Source: Sphaerisporangium rufum (GTDB lineage: Bacteria; Actinomycetota; Actinomycetes; Streptosporangiales; Streptosporangiaceae). Taken from it: a stretch of 64,000 nt of DNA. Under the pieces are notes generated by a model. It was not told the origin of the DNA, did no database searches, and was given only the letters and a program-made list of their open reading frames with translations. How positions within the stretch are numbered: the first letter of the stretch is position 1; every line of letters starts with the position of its first letter. Below are positions 34,532 to 42,083 of the stretch, piece after piece. Position numbers and translations under genes: made by a program. The stretch lies in the NCBI RefSeq assembly GCF_016863395.1, contig NZ_BOOU01000041.1:62001-126000 (forward strand), given 5' to 3'.

Positions 34532-35445
34532 CTCGCCCCCACCGGAGCGGCCCGGATCAGGCAGCGCTGCAGCCAGCGGTCGGTGCCGTCGTAGCGCGGC
34601 CGGTAGCCGGTCCGGCCGTGCACCACGTGCACGTTGTCGATGAACAGCAGGTCGCCGGCCCGCAGGGTCACGGTGGCCGCCTCCGCCGCGATGGCCTCGC
34701 GCAGGGTCCGCAGCGCGGCGTCGTGACCGGGTCCGGTGGCGCACAGGGCGTCGGCGTAGTTGAAGCGCGGCCGGTCGCGCCACCGGGTCACCACCGGTTT
34801 CGGCTCGGTCGTCGTGCCGCCGGGCAGCCGGAAGGCGAAGGCCGGCTCGGCCAGCGCGCGCCGGGTGGCCTCGTCGAACCGCGGCCACAGGTCCAGCAGG
34901 TCGCACACCAGGGTCCGCGCCTCCTGGTCCGGGCGCAGGCACAGCAGGATCACCCCGTCGGGGGTGTTCGGCCGGAACGCCGTCTCGGTGTGCATCTCCA
35001 GGTGGACCGCGTTGCTCGCGCTCTGCCCGGTCGCCTGGTCGGGCAGCGGGTACAGGTTCTGCACCCGGTCGCCGCCGTGCCAGTCGGCGAAGGAGATCAC
35101 CTCGCCGGCCAGGCCGGCCAGCGCCAGCAGCAGCCGCTCGGTGCCGACCGGACGGCGCACCTCCACGTACGGGCGGCCGGGGGTCGGCGGGAGGCCGGCC
35201 GGGACCGCCACCCCGGCGACGCGCAGCACGCCCGCCGCGCCGAGGTCCCGGCCGAAGCGCGCCGCCGCCGCGGCCACCTCCGGAACCAGGCCGGCCGGCC
35301 ACTCCGGGACGGCCGCCTCGGCGGGCTCCCCGGCCGGCCGGTCGCCGCCGTAGGCGCCGGACGCGCCGGCCGCCGACCACCGGGCCACCTCCGCGGCCTG
35401 GCCCGGCGGCAGCCGCAGCCGCGCGCCGCGGCGGGTGTCAGGCAA
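34528..35445 (-). CDS. Clavaminate-synthase-like Fe(II)/2-oxoglutarate dioxygenase 1
   Basis: A 305-residue non-heme iron dioxygenase. The iron triad is H152-x-E154 (HTET) and H276 in VVHGR; R290 in YDGTDRWLQR should bind 2-oxoglutarate. The HTET and FIDNVHVVHGRTGYRPRYDGTDRWLQR pattern is that of the CAS-like group, including amino-acid hydroxylases such as VioC, AsnO and lysine hydroxylases, so a free or bound amino acid is a likely substrate. The only start matching the operon geometry is TTG at 35445, which overlaps the radical SAM stop by 8 bp; a GTG about 20 codons in is the alternative. Confidence 0.9.
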   Translation of the reverse strand: MPDTRRGARLRLPPGQAAEVARWSAAGASGAYGGDRPAGEPAEAAVPEWPAGLVPEVAAAAARFGRDLGAAGVLRVAGVAVPAGLPPTPGRPYVEVRRPVGTERLLLALAGLAGEVISFADWHGGDRVQNLYPLPDQATGQSASNAVHLEMHTETAFRPNTPDGVILLCLRPDQEARTLVCDLLDLWPRFDEATRRALAEPAFAFRLPGGTTTEPKPVVTRWRDRPRFNYADALCATGPGHDAALRTLREAIAAEAATVTLRAGDLLFIDNVHVVHGRTGYRPRYDGTDRWLQRCLIRAAPVGAR

Positions 35446-36553
35446 GGCTGAACACCCCCGAGAACACCGGGAGCTTGAACTCGTCGATGATCTCGTTGAA
35501 CCGGACGTGCACGTCGATCAGGCCGTCGAGGTCGTAGACGAACGGGATCTGCTGCTGCTTGACCACGAACGCGGTGAACACCGTGGGCGAGGGGACCACG
35601 CCGAGCTCGGCGATCGTCCGCAGGCCGCGCAGGGTGTCCTCGGCCGGTTCGATGCCGGCCAGCAGGCAGCTGCCCACGTTGTGCACGCCGAACACCTCGA
35701 CCGCGTCGGTGAAGACGTCGACGTAGTCCTCGAAGGTGATGCCGGATTTGTAGCCGTGGATGAGCCGGCGCCGGTAGTCCGGCCGCACCACCTCGATACC
35801 GCTGTTGAACCGGGACACGCCCGACTCGCGCAGTGCGGTCAGGTACTCGATCCGCCGGGCGTGGTCACCGATGAGGCTCGGCGGGATCACCTGCGAGACG
35901 TAGACGCCTTCCCGGTAGCCGGCCTCGCGCAGCGCCCGCGCCATCCGGCGGTGCCGGTCGAGTTCGAGGTCCTCGTTGGTGATGCTGCCGGTGCACAGCC
36001 ACACGATGTCGTACTTGGTGTGGAAGTCGGTGGCGTGGTCGCGCACGTACTCCAGGCACTTGTCGAAGTTGGCCTGGTAGGTGCCGGTCCGGGTGCCCTG
36101 GACGGCCAGCACCTCCCATTCGCTCTCCTTGAAGCAGAAGTCGCAGGAGTAGGCGCAGTAGGTGTGGTAGTCGAAGACGAAGCTGCGGGTGCCGTTCTCC
36201 CGCAGCAGCCCGAAGTTGTACATGCCGGTGGGCGCCCGGTCGTCGTCGACGAACTGCTCGCAGGCGACCTCCCGTTCAGCGCCGTTGAGCGAGGCGCGCA
36301 GGCGCGCGCCGTCGAACACGAACGGGGACGACTGGTTCACCCGTACCGTGATCTTCTTCTGGAAGTCCGGCCCGCTGATCACGAGTTCCACCCGCGGCAG
36401 CACCTGGCCCAGCAGGGGAAGCCGGATCGCGGTGGTCGCGAAGCGCACGCCGTCGCGCAGCGCGCCGAGGCGGAAGACCTCCTCGACGCGCACGCGGTCG
36501 AGATTGGCCAGGGTCAGCGGAGTCAGCGAATCACGGGGAGTGCCTCGTGGCAT
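35438..36553 (-). CDS. Radical SAM enzyme of unrecognised family
   Basis: A 371-residue radical SAM protein. The [4Fe-4S] motif is C133-AYS-C137-DF-C140 (CX3CX2C) in YHTYCAYSCDFCFKE, followed by a barrel with a GGE-like region and IEVVRPDYRR, SCLLAGIEP and TVFTAFVV strands. About 130 residues precede the cluster motif (a beta-rich N-terminal domain containing VRVNQSSPFVF), much more than in minimal radical SAM enzymes. No C-terminal SPASM Cys-rich region is seen. It will generate a 5'-deoxyadenosyl radical for a difficult C-H or rearrangement step. The ATG at 36553 follows GGAGG. Confidence 0.9.
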   Translation of the reverse strand: MPRGTPRDSLTPLTLANLDRVRVEEVFRLGALRDGVRFATTAIRLPLLGQVLPRVELVISGPDFQKKITVRVNQSSPFVFDGARLRASLNGAEREVACEQFVDDDRAPTGMYNFGLLRENGTRSFVFDYHTYCAYSCDFCFKESEWEVLAVQGTRTGTYQANFDKCLEYVRDHATDFHTKYDIVWLCTGSITNEDLELDRHRRMARALREAGYREGVYVSQVIPPSLIGDHARRIEYLTALRESGVSRFNSGIEVVRPDYRRRLIHGYKSGITFEDYVDVFTDAVEVFGVHNVGSCLLAGIEPAEDTLRGLRTIAELGVVPSPTVFTAFVVKQQQIPFVYDLDGLIDVHVRFNEIIDEFKLPVFSGVFSLA

Positions 36554-36595
36554 GTGATCCTCCGTCGCAGGATGGCGTCGCCGGGACCGGCGAGC

Positions 36596-37735
36596 TCACT
36601 TGTCGAGCAGGCGCCGGGCGTTGCCGCCGAGCAGTGCCGGGCGCAGGCCCGCGGGCAGCCCGGCGAGCACCGGTTCCCACTCCTCGGCCGGGCGGAACGG
36701 GGTGCCGGGGTGGGGGAAGTCGGTGGCGAGCAGGACCCGGGGGTGCAGTTCCTCCGGCAGCGCGTCCAGCCGCTCGCCGAGCCCGGTCGAGAAGAAGAAG
36801 TCGTCGCGGTCGCACAGGTAGTGCCGCGGCGGGTGGTCGGGAGTGGGCCGCCCGGTCTCGCGCAGCGTCTCGAACGACTCCTGCGCCCGCTCCAGCCAGG
36901 CGGGCAGCCAGCCGATGTTGCACTCGTGGAAGGCGAACCGCACCCGGGGGTACCGGTCGGGGACCCGGGCGTCCAGCAGCCCGGCCAGGAACAGCTGCCC
37001 GGGCAGGATCTCGTTGACGTGGTTGAAGAAGGCGCCCGCGCCCGGCGCGGAGATGCTGGTCGGCAGCGGCATCGGCAGCAGGTGCGGCACCGCCACCTTG
37101 TGCAGGTGCACCACCATGCCGTGCTCCTGGACGGCCGCCCAGAACGGGTCGAGGCCGTCCAGGCCGCCTGCCACGCCGTGCGGCAGCATCACGTGCCGGA
37201 ACCCCGCGCCGGCCAGCGCCGCCACCTCGGCCGCGACCGGCGCGTGCGGGGACAGCGCCAGCTGCCCCACCGGGACCAGCCGGTCGGGGGCGGCGGCGGC
37301 GAAATCGGTGATCCACCGGTTGTAGGCGCGCAGGTGGGCGACCGCGTACGGCGAGGCCGGGTCCAGCTCGCGCGGCCAGATCAGCCCGAGCGACGGGAAC
37401 AGCACGGTGGCCTCGATCCCGTTGGCGTCCAGCCAGGCCAGCCGGGCCGGGCCGTCGTAGGACGCGGGCGGGCTCGACTCCCGGTAGGAGGCGTACTCGC
37501 CGCGGCGCAGCGTGTTCCAGTCGACGATCGGGCGGCCGGGGTCGTACGGCACGCCGCCGAGCCGGCGGATCAGCCGGGACGGCCGTCCCTCGATGATGAG
37601 GCGGTCCCCGTCGGCGGGATCGCGCTCCACCCGCAGGCAGTTCTCCCGGAACTCCGGGTCGATGTACTCGGTCCACAGCGTGCCCGGTTCGACCACGTGC
37701 CCGTCGGAGTCGACGACCGGATGACCATTCCACAT
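36596..37735 (-). CDS. Amidohydrolase family 2 (ACMSD-like) metalloenzyme
   Basis: A 379-residue TIM-barrel metal hydrolase or decarboxylase of the COG2159 group. VVDSDGHVVEP holds the first metal ligands, VVHLHK and FHECNIGWLPAWL further ones, and LLATDFPHPG the catalytic Asp region. Family members decarboxylate aromatic or muconate acids (ACMSD, 5-carboxyvanillate and resorcylate decarboxylases) or hydrolyse amides. The ATG at 37735 follows GGAGG. It is 42 bp from the radical SAM gene and 30 bp from dioxygenase 2, in the same operon. A decarboxylation step on the shared substrate is the simplest reading (inference). Confidence 0.88.
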   Translation of the reverse strand: MWNGHPVVDSDGHVVEPGTLWTEYIDPEFRENCLRVERDPADGDRLIIEGRPSRLIRRLGGVPYDPGRPIVDWNTLRRGEYASYRESSPPASYDGPARLAWLDANGIEATVLFPSLGLIWPRELDPASPYAVAHLRAYNRWITDFAAAAPDRLVPVGQLALSPHAPVAAEVAALAGAGFRHVMLPHGVAGGLDGLDPFWAAVQEHGMVVHLHKVAVPHLLPMPLPTSISAPGAGAFFNHVNEILPGQLFLAGLLDARVPDRYPRVRFAFHECNIGWLPAWLERAQESFETLRETGRPTPDHPPRHYLCDRDDFFFSTGLGERLDALPEELHPRVLLATDFPHPGTPFRPAEEWEPVLAGLPAGLRPALLGGNARRLLDK

Positions 37736-37765
37736 GCGCGGGTCCTCCTTTCGCGGTGGCGCCGG

Positions 37766-38806
37766 TCAGGACCGGGCGGCGGGCTGTCGCAGGGCCTGCC
37801 GGTAGTCGGTGGGGTAGTTGGCGTACCGCCGGTCGGACACCAGCCGCCCCTCGGCCCGGTGCGTGCCGTCCAGCAGCCGGGTGGTGACGAGCATGCGCTG
37901 CAGCCAGCGGTCGGTGCCGTCGTAGGCGGGGACGATGGCGTTGCGCCCGTGCACGACGCGCCCGTTGTCCAGGACCAGCAGGTCCCCCCGCTCCAGGGCG
38001 ATGTCCACCGCGGTCGCCAGCACCCGCCGGCCGAGGTCGTCCAGCGCCCGCTGCGACTCGGCGTCGGTGGCGACCAGGTCGCCCACGTACTCGATGACCC
38101 GGGTCCCGTCCCGCTCGCTGATGATCGGCTGCGGCTCGGTCAGCCCGCGGCCGTCGAGCACGACGACCGGATTGTCGGTCTCGAAGGCGTACCGCGGCCG
38201 GGCGAGCACCGCGATCTCGGCCTCGCTCAGCGTGCCCACCACCCGGCGGATGTCGGCCACCCGGGTCTTCGCCCGGCCGGTGGGGTCGGCGCGCAGGCAG
38301 AGCAGGGCCAGGTAGTCGGGTGACACGTCGCGGAACGGCGTCTCGGTGTGCAGCAGGAACTCCACCGCGTTCGAGCCGAACTGCAGGTCCCGGTGGGCCT
38401 GGATGGGGTACTTGTTGTGCACCAGGTGCCCGGAGTCCCACTCCAGGTAGCTGAACGGCTCGCCCAGCGCGTCCGCGGCGCAGGCGAGGACCGCCTCGGT
38501 GCCCACCGCGCGGATCTCCGGAAGCGCGGCGAACGATCGCCGGGGGGTGGGCGGCAGATCGTGGGGGATGGGCAGGTTTCGGACGAGCAGCGCGCCCGGC
38601 CCCCGGGCGGCCCGCAGGTCGGCGAGCGCCGAGCGCATCCGCTCGGGCAGCGCGCGCGGCCGTTCGCGCACCTGGTCGATAAACGGGTCGAATGCCTGAT
38701 AGGGGTTGGCGGTCACCGGGGTGATCTCCGACCGGAAAAGCTCTCTCTCCTCGTCGGAAAGTTCCACCACCGAAATGTCGGTCAGCGGCTCACGCGATTC
38801 TGGCAT
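37766..38806 (-). CDS. Clavaminate-synthase-like Fe(II)/2-oxoglutarate dioxygenase 2, first gene of accessory operon
   Basis: A 346-residue dioxygenase related to dioxygenase 1 in the core but clearly distinct in its N-terminus. Iron ligands are H153-x-E155 (HTET) and H286 (VVHGR); R300 in YDGTDRWLQR binds 2-oxoglutarate. The C-terminal extension RRYANYPTDYRQAL is longer than in enzyme 1. Two paralogous hydroxylases in one operon suggest sequential oxidation of one molecule. The ATG at 38806 has only a weak ACGGA upstream. As first gene it defines the operon promoter region (38807-39008), which holds a GGTAGG/CCTACC palindrome. Confidence 0.9.
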   Translation of the reverse strand: MPESREPLTDISVVELSDEERELFRSEITPVTANPYQAFDPFIDQVRERPRALPERMRSALADLRAARGPGALLVRNLPIPHDLPPTPRRSFAALPEIRAVGTEAVLACAADALGEPFSYLEWDSGHLVHNKYPIQAHRDLQFGSNAVEFLLHTETPFRDVSPDYLALLCLRADPTGRAKTRVADIRRVVGTLSEAEIAVLARPRYAFETDNPVVVLDGRGLTEPQPIISERDGTRVIEYVGDLVATDAESQRALDDLGRRVLATAVDIALERGDLLVLDNGRVVHGRNAIVPAYDGTDRWLQRMLVTTRLLDGTHRAEGRLVSDRRYANYPTDYRQALRQPAARS

Positions 38807-38899
38807 GACATTGTCCGTTCCGTTCGCGGAGTTGATCGCTTGCCGTGGAACCTCGAATTCCGGCGAGCATGCCGGCGAGGGTCCGGGCGAACCGGATCA

Positions 38900-38915
38900 G
38901 GTAGGACCGCCTACC
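38900..38915. promoter_or_regulatory. Palindrome upstream of the accessory operon
   Basis: GGTAGG-ACCG-CCTACC is a perfect 6+6 inverted repeat 94 bp before the first operon gene and about 95 bp after the end of the LuxR-family regulator gene. It is a candidate binding site for that regulator or a short attenuating hairpin. No clear -35/-10 pair was found between it and the ATG at 38806. The rest of the 202-bp gap is unremarkable apart from an AT-richer patch near 38965-39010. Confidence 0.4.
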
Positions 38916-39008
38916 ACTCCTTTCGGCGGTTCCGTCGCCCGATGTCGGGACCGGTTCGGCAGAGCTCGATTAAACAGCGGGCCGCTTGCCGAGTCATTGG
39001 GGAAACCC

Positions 39009-41780
39009 CTATACATGTTCCGGCCGGGCCGGGAACGACGGCCGCTCGGCGTCCGGACCCGCGGCCATCCGGACGGCGAGCTCGGTGCGGCTGCGCACTC
39101 CGAGCTTCCGGTAGGCGCTGGACAGGTGGCTCTCCACGGTCTTCACGCCGACCGCCAGCTCCCCGGCGATCTCCTGGTTGGTCCGGCCCTCGGCCGCCAG
39201 CAAGGCCACCCGCGCCTCGGAGCGGGTCAGGAATCCCGGGGTGGCCAGCGGTGCCCGCAAGCTCACGCGGGCCGCCCACCCGTCGGCGCCGATCTCGGTG
39301 AAGATCGCCCCGGCCCGCGCCGCGGTCCGCCGGGCCGCCTCCCGCCGGCGCAGCCGGGTCTCGGCCTCGCCCAGCGCGAGCAGCGTGCGCCCCAGCTCGA
39401 AGGCCATGCCGGCCGCGGAGAACTCCCCGGCGGCGGCCCGCAGCTCGCCGCTGCCGCGTTTCGGCGAGCCGGTCGCGGTGAGCAGCAGGCCGCGCGCCCG
39501 GCCGGCCAGCCCGCGGACGGCCGGGCGGCCCGCGGCCTGGGCGGCCCGGTGCAGCCGATCGGCGCGCTCGGCGGCCTGGTCGTGCCGTCCCAGCTTCACC
39601 AGCGCCTCGACGTGGTCGGCGCCCGCCGCCGGGTGGACGGTGTCCAGGACGACGCCGAGCGACCCGGCCAACCGGCCGGCGGCGTCCAGCCGGCGCAGCG
39701 CCGCCATGAGATCGCCGTCGGACAGCTCGATGAAGCCCAGCAGGGCGAGCACGCCGATCGCGGCCGTGCGGTGGCCCGCCGCCTGCGCGGCCGCGAGCCC
39801 GTCACGGGCGAGCCGGCGGGCCCGGTCCAGCTCGCCGCGCCGGGCGAGCAGGTGCGCCTCGGCGAGCAGCGCGGCGCCGGAGGGCCGGCCGCTCGCCTGC
39901 CCGGCCCGGGCGGCGAGATCGGCGTGCCGGGCGGCGGCCCGCAGGTCGCCGGCCAGGCACTCCACCTCGGCCGCCCAGGCCGTCTCCCAGCCGGCCGAGT
40001 CCGCGGCGCCGGTGTCGGCGAGCGCCTCGCGCAGCGCGCCGAACGCGGCGCGGGCGGCCGGCAGGTCGCCCCGGCTCCGGCTCAGATAGCCGTGCATCCG
40101 CAGTGCCACCAGGAACGGCGCCTGAGGGTCGGGCCCGCGGCGGTGGACGGGCAGCGCCAGGTCGGGAGCGGGGCCACCACCCATGAACTCCAGCACCGCC
40201 AGGATGGCGGTGGCGGCCTCGGCGGTGGCGGCGTCGCCGGCGCCGCGCGCCAGCGACAGCAGTTCCCGGGCCTGGGCGACGGCGGCCGGCAGGTCACCGT
40301 GGTGCATGCAGAAGTAGGCGAGGACCGCGGTGATCGGGATGACCAGTTCGACCTGGCCGGCGGCCTCGGCGCGCCCCTGCCGCAACGGGGTGATCGAGCC
40401 TGGCACGTCCCCGGCGCAGAAGATCGCCTGCCCGAGCAGGAAGTACGCCTTCGCCCGGCCGGGGCCCGGCGAGCAGTGGGCCAGCGCCTCCTCCAGCACG
40501 GTGCGCGCCGTCGCCCCGTCGCCGCCGGCGATCAGATGGCGGGCGGCGGTGAACCGGCGGCGCTGGCCGATCTCTCGCTGGTCGGCGGGGGTCAGCCGGG
40601 CGGCGTGCGCCGCCATCTCCCCGGCGGCGAGCGCGGCGCCCCGGCCGGCGGCGATCAGGGCGGCGGCGTCCAGGGTGACGGCCACCGCGGCGTCGGGGCC
40701 GCTGGTGGTCACGGCCAGGTGCCGGGCCCGTTCCTCCACATCGCTCACCGATCGGGCGAGCCTCAGGTGGGTCTCCCGCCGGCGCAGCGGACCGGCGGCG
40801 TCCAGCACGGCGGCCCGCAACAGCGGGTTGCGGAAGCTCGGCGTCTCACCGTCCAGCACGATGACCTGCCGGGCGACCGCCTCGGCGAGCCCGGTCACCT
40901 CGCCGGTCACCTGCTCGATGATGGCCACGGTGGGCCGGACCGCGCAGGCGACGACGAGTGCCGCCTCGGTGGCCTCCGCGGAGAGCGCGGAGATCCGGGC
41001 GCGGAGCAGGTGGCGCAGGCTGTCCGGCAGCGGCGGGTCGCCGCCCGGGCCGGGCGGCCCGGCCCACAGCCGGGCCATCTCCAGGCCGAACAGCGGATTC
41101 CCGCCGCACGCCTCGTGCAGGCGCCGCAGCACCGGCCGGGTCAGGACCGTCCCGTGCCGCCGTTCGACCAGCGTCGCCAGGGCGTCCAGGGACAGCGGAG
41201 GCGTCTCCCAGCGGGTGACCCGGTCGGCGGGCACGACCTGGGTGAGGGCGGGCCAGTGGTCGGCGCCGTGCGGGCCGCCGCCCACGGTGGCGAGCACCTT
41301 CACCGGCTCGTGGACCAGGCGGCGCAGCACGAAGGACAGGACGACCTCGGTCGCCGGGTCGAGGGACTGCAGGTCGTCCAGGGCGATCAGCACCGTGTCG
41401 TCGGCGGCCAGCCTCCGGACCATCTCCAGCACGGCGAGCGCGACGGCCCGCCGGTCGGGGGGCACGCTGCCGGGGTATTCCCACCACAGCGCCGTGGCGA
41501 GCGCCCGGAACAGCGGTGCCGGAAGGTCGCGTACCGCGGGCGAGTCCTCCACTCCCCGGACGAGGTCACCGAGGCCGGCGTAGGCCAGATCGGTCTCGCG
41601 GGGGTCGGACCGGCAGGCGAGCACCCGGCGGGACCCGGCCGCGGCGAGCGCGGCGGACCAGATCGTCGATTTGCCGGCACCCATATCACCGACGAGCACC
41701 CCCACCCGGGGGCCGGGCGCCGCGTCGCCGATCCAGGTCGCGATCGTGCCTATTTCATGGGCCCGGCCGAAAACGTCCAT
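39009..41780 (-). CDS. LuxR-family regulator with N-terminal ATPase (LAL type)
   Basis: A 923-residue large ATP-binding regulator of the LuxR family. The AAA/STAND ATPase has Walker A VGDMGAGKSTIWS near residue 30 and Walker B TVLIALDDLQSLDP. The middle is TPR-like helical repeats rich in Ala and Arg. The C-terminal HTH (about 850-910) has FLTRSEARVALLAAEG, NQEIAGELAVGVKTVESHLSSAYRKLGVRSRTEL. Such proteins are commonly pathway-specific activators of natural-product clusters (PikD, RapH, NysR types). AGAGGAACC precedes the ATG at 41780. It reads toward the accessory operon on the same strand and is divergent from the fused exporter gene. Confidence 0.93.
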   Translation of the reverse strand: MDVFGRAHEIGTIATWIGDAAPGPRVGVLVGDMGAGKSTIWSAALAAAGSRRVLACRSDPRETDLAYAGLGDLVRGVEDSPAVRDLPAPLFRALATALWWEYPGSVPPDRRAVALAVLEMVRRLAADDTVLIALDDLQSLDPATEVVLSFVLRRLVHEPVKVLATVGGGPHGADHWPALTQVVPADRVTRWETPPLSLDALATLVERRHGTVLTRPVLRRLHEACGGNPLFGLEMARLWAGPPGPGGDPPLPDSLRHLLRARISALSAEATEAALVVACAVRPTVAIIEQVTGEVTGLAEAVARQVIVLDGETPSFRNPLLRAAVLDAAGPLRRRETHLRLARSVSDVEERARHLAVTTSGPDAAVAVTLDAAALIAAGRGAALAAGEMAAHAARLTPADQREIGQRRRFTAARHLIAGGDGATARTVLEEALAHCSPGPGRAKAYFLLGQAIFCAGDVPGSITPLRQGRAEAAGQVELVIPITAVLAYFCMHHGDLPAAVAQARELLSLARGAGDAATAEAATAILAVLEFMGGGPAPDLALPVHRRGPDPQAPFLVALRMHGYLSRSRGDLPAARAAFGALREALADTGAADSAGWETAWAAEVECLAGDLRAAARHADLAARAGQASGRPSGAALLAEAHLLARRGELDRARRLARDGLAAAQAAGHRTAAIGVLALLGFIELSDGDLMAALRRLDAAGRLAGSLGVVLDTVHPAAGADHVEALVKLGRHDQAAERADRLHRAAQAAGRPAVRGLAGRARGLLLTATGSPKRGSGELRAAAGEFSAAGMAFELGRTLLALGEAETRLRRREAARRTAARAGAIFTEIGADGWAARVSLRAPLATPGFLTRSEARVALLAAEGRTNQEIAGELAVGVKTVESHLSSAYRKLGVRSRTELAVRMAAGPDAERPSFPARPEHV

Positions 41781-42083
41781 GGTTCCTCTCGGGGCCGGCC
41801 CCGCCCGCCGGCACCGGCGGTGGAGCGAATCACCATCGCCATCGAGCGAAGAGCACTAGTTTATGGCAGAACTTCAGGGTTTTCCCGGAGGCTCACGCCA
41901 GAAATGTCTTGTTTACTCCATTCGGTATGTCGAATACGGTTCTCTTGATCGAATGCCAATGCGGCGGCTCGCCGGATCGCGGGGGTGGCACGCCGGCCGT
42001 CCCACCGCCACCGACCCGGCCGGTGGAACTTTCCGGACCGGCCGCCGAACCGTCACGACCTTCACGAAGAGGTATTTCAACCG
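41781..42083. promoter_or_regulatory. AT-richer divergent promoter region
   Basis: The 303 bp between the LAL regulator and the fused ABC exporter is distinctly lower in GC than its surroundings, especially 41840-41970. It holds the inverted repeat ATTCG-N6-CGAAT (41920-41935). It must contain both divergent promoters, but I could not assign convincing hexamers. A GAAGAGG (about 42065-42071) precedes the exporter start. No gene is visible in it. Confidence 0.5.
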
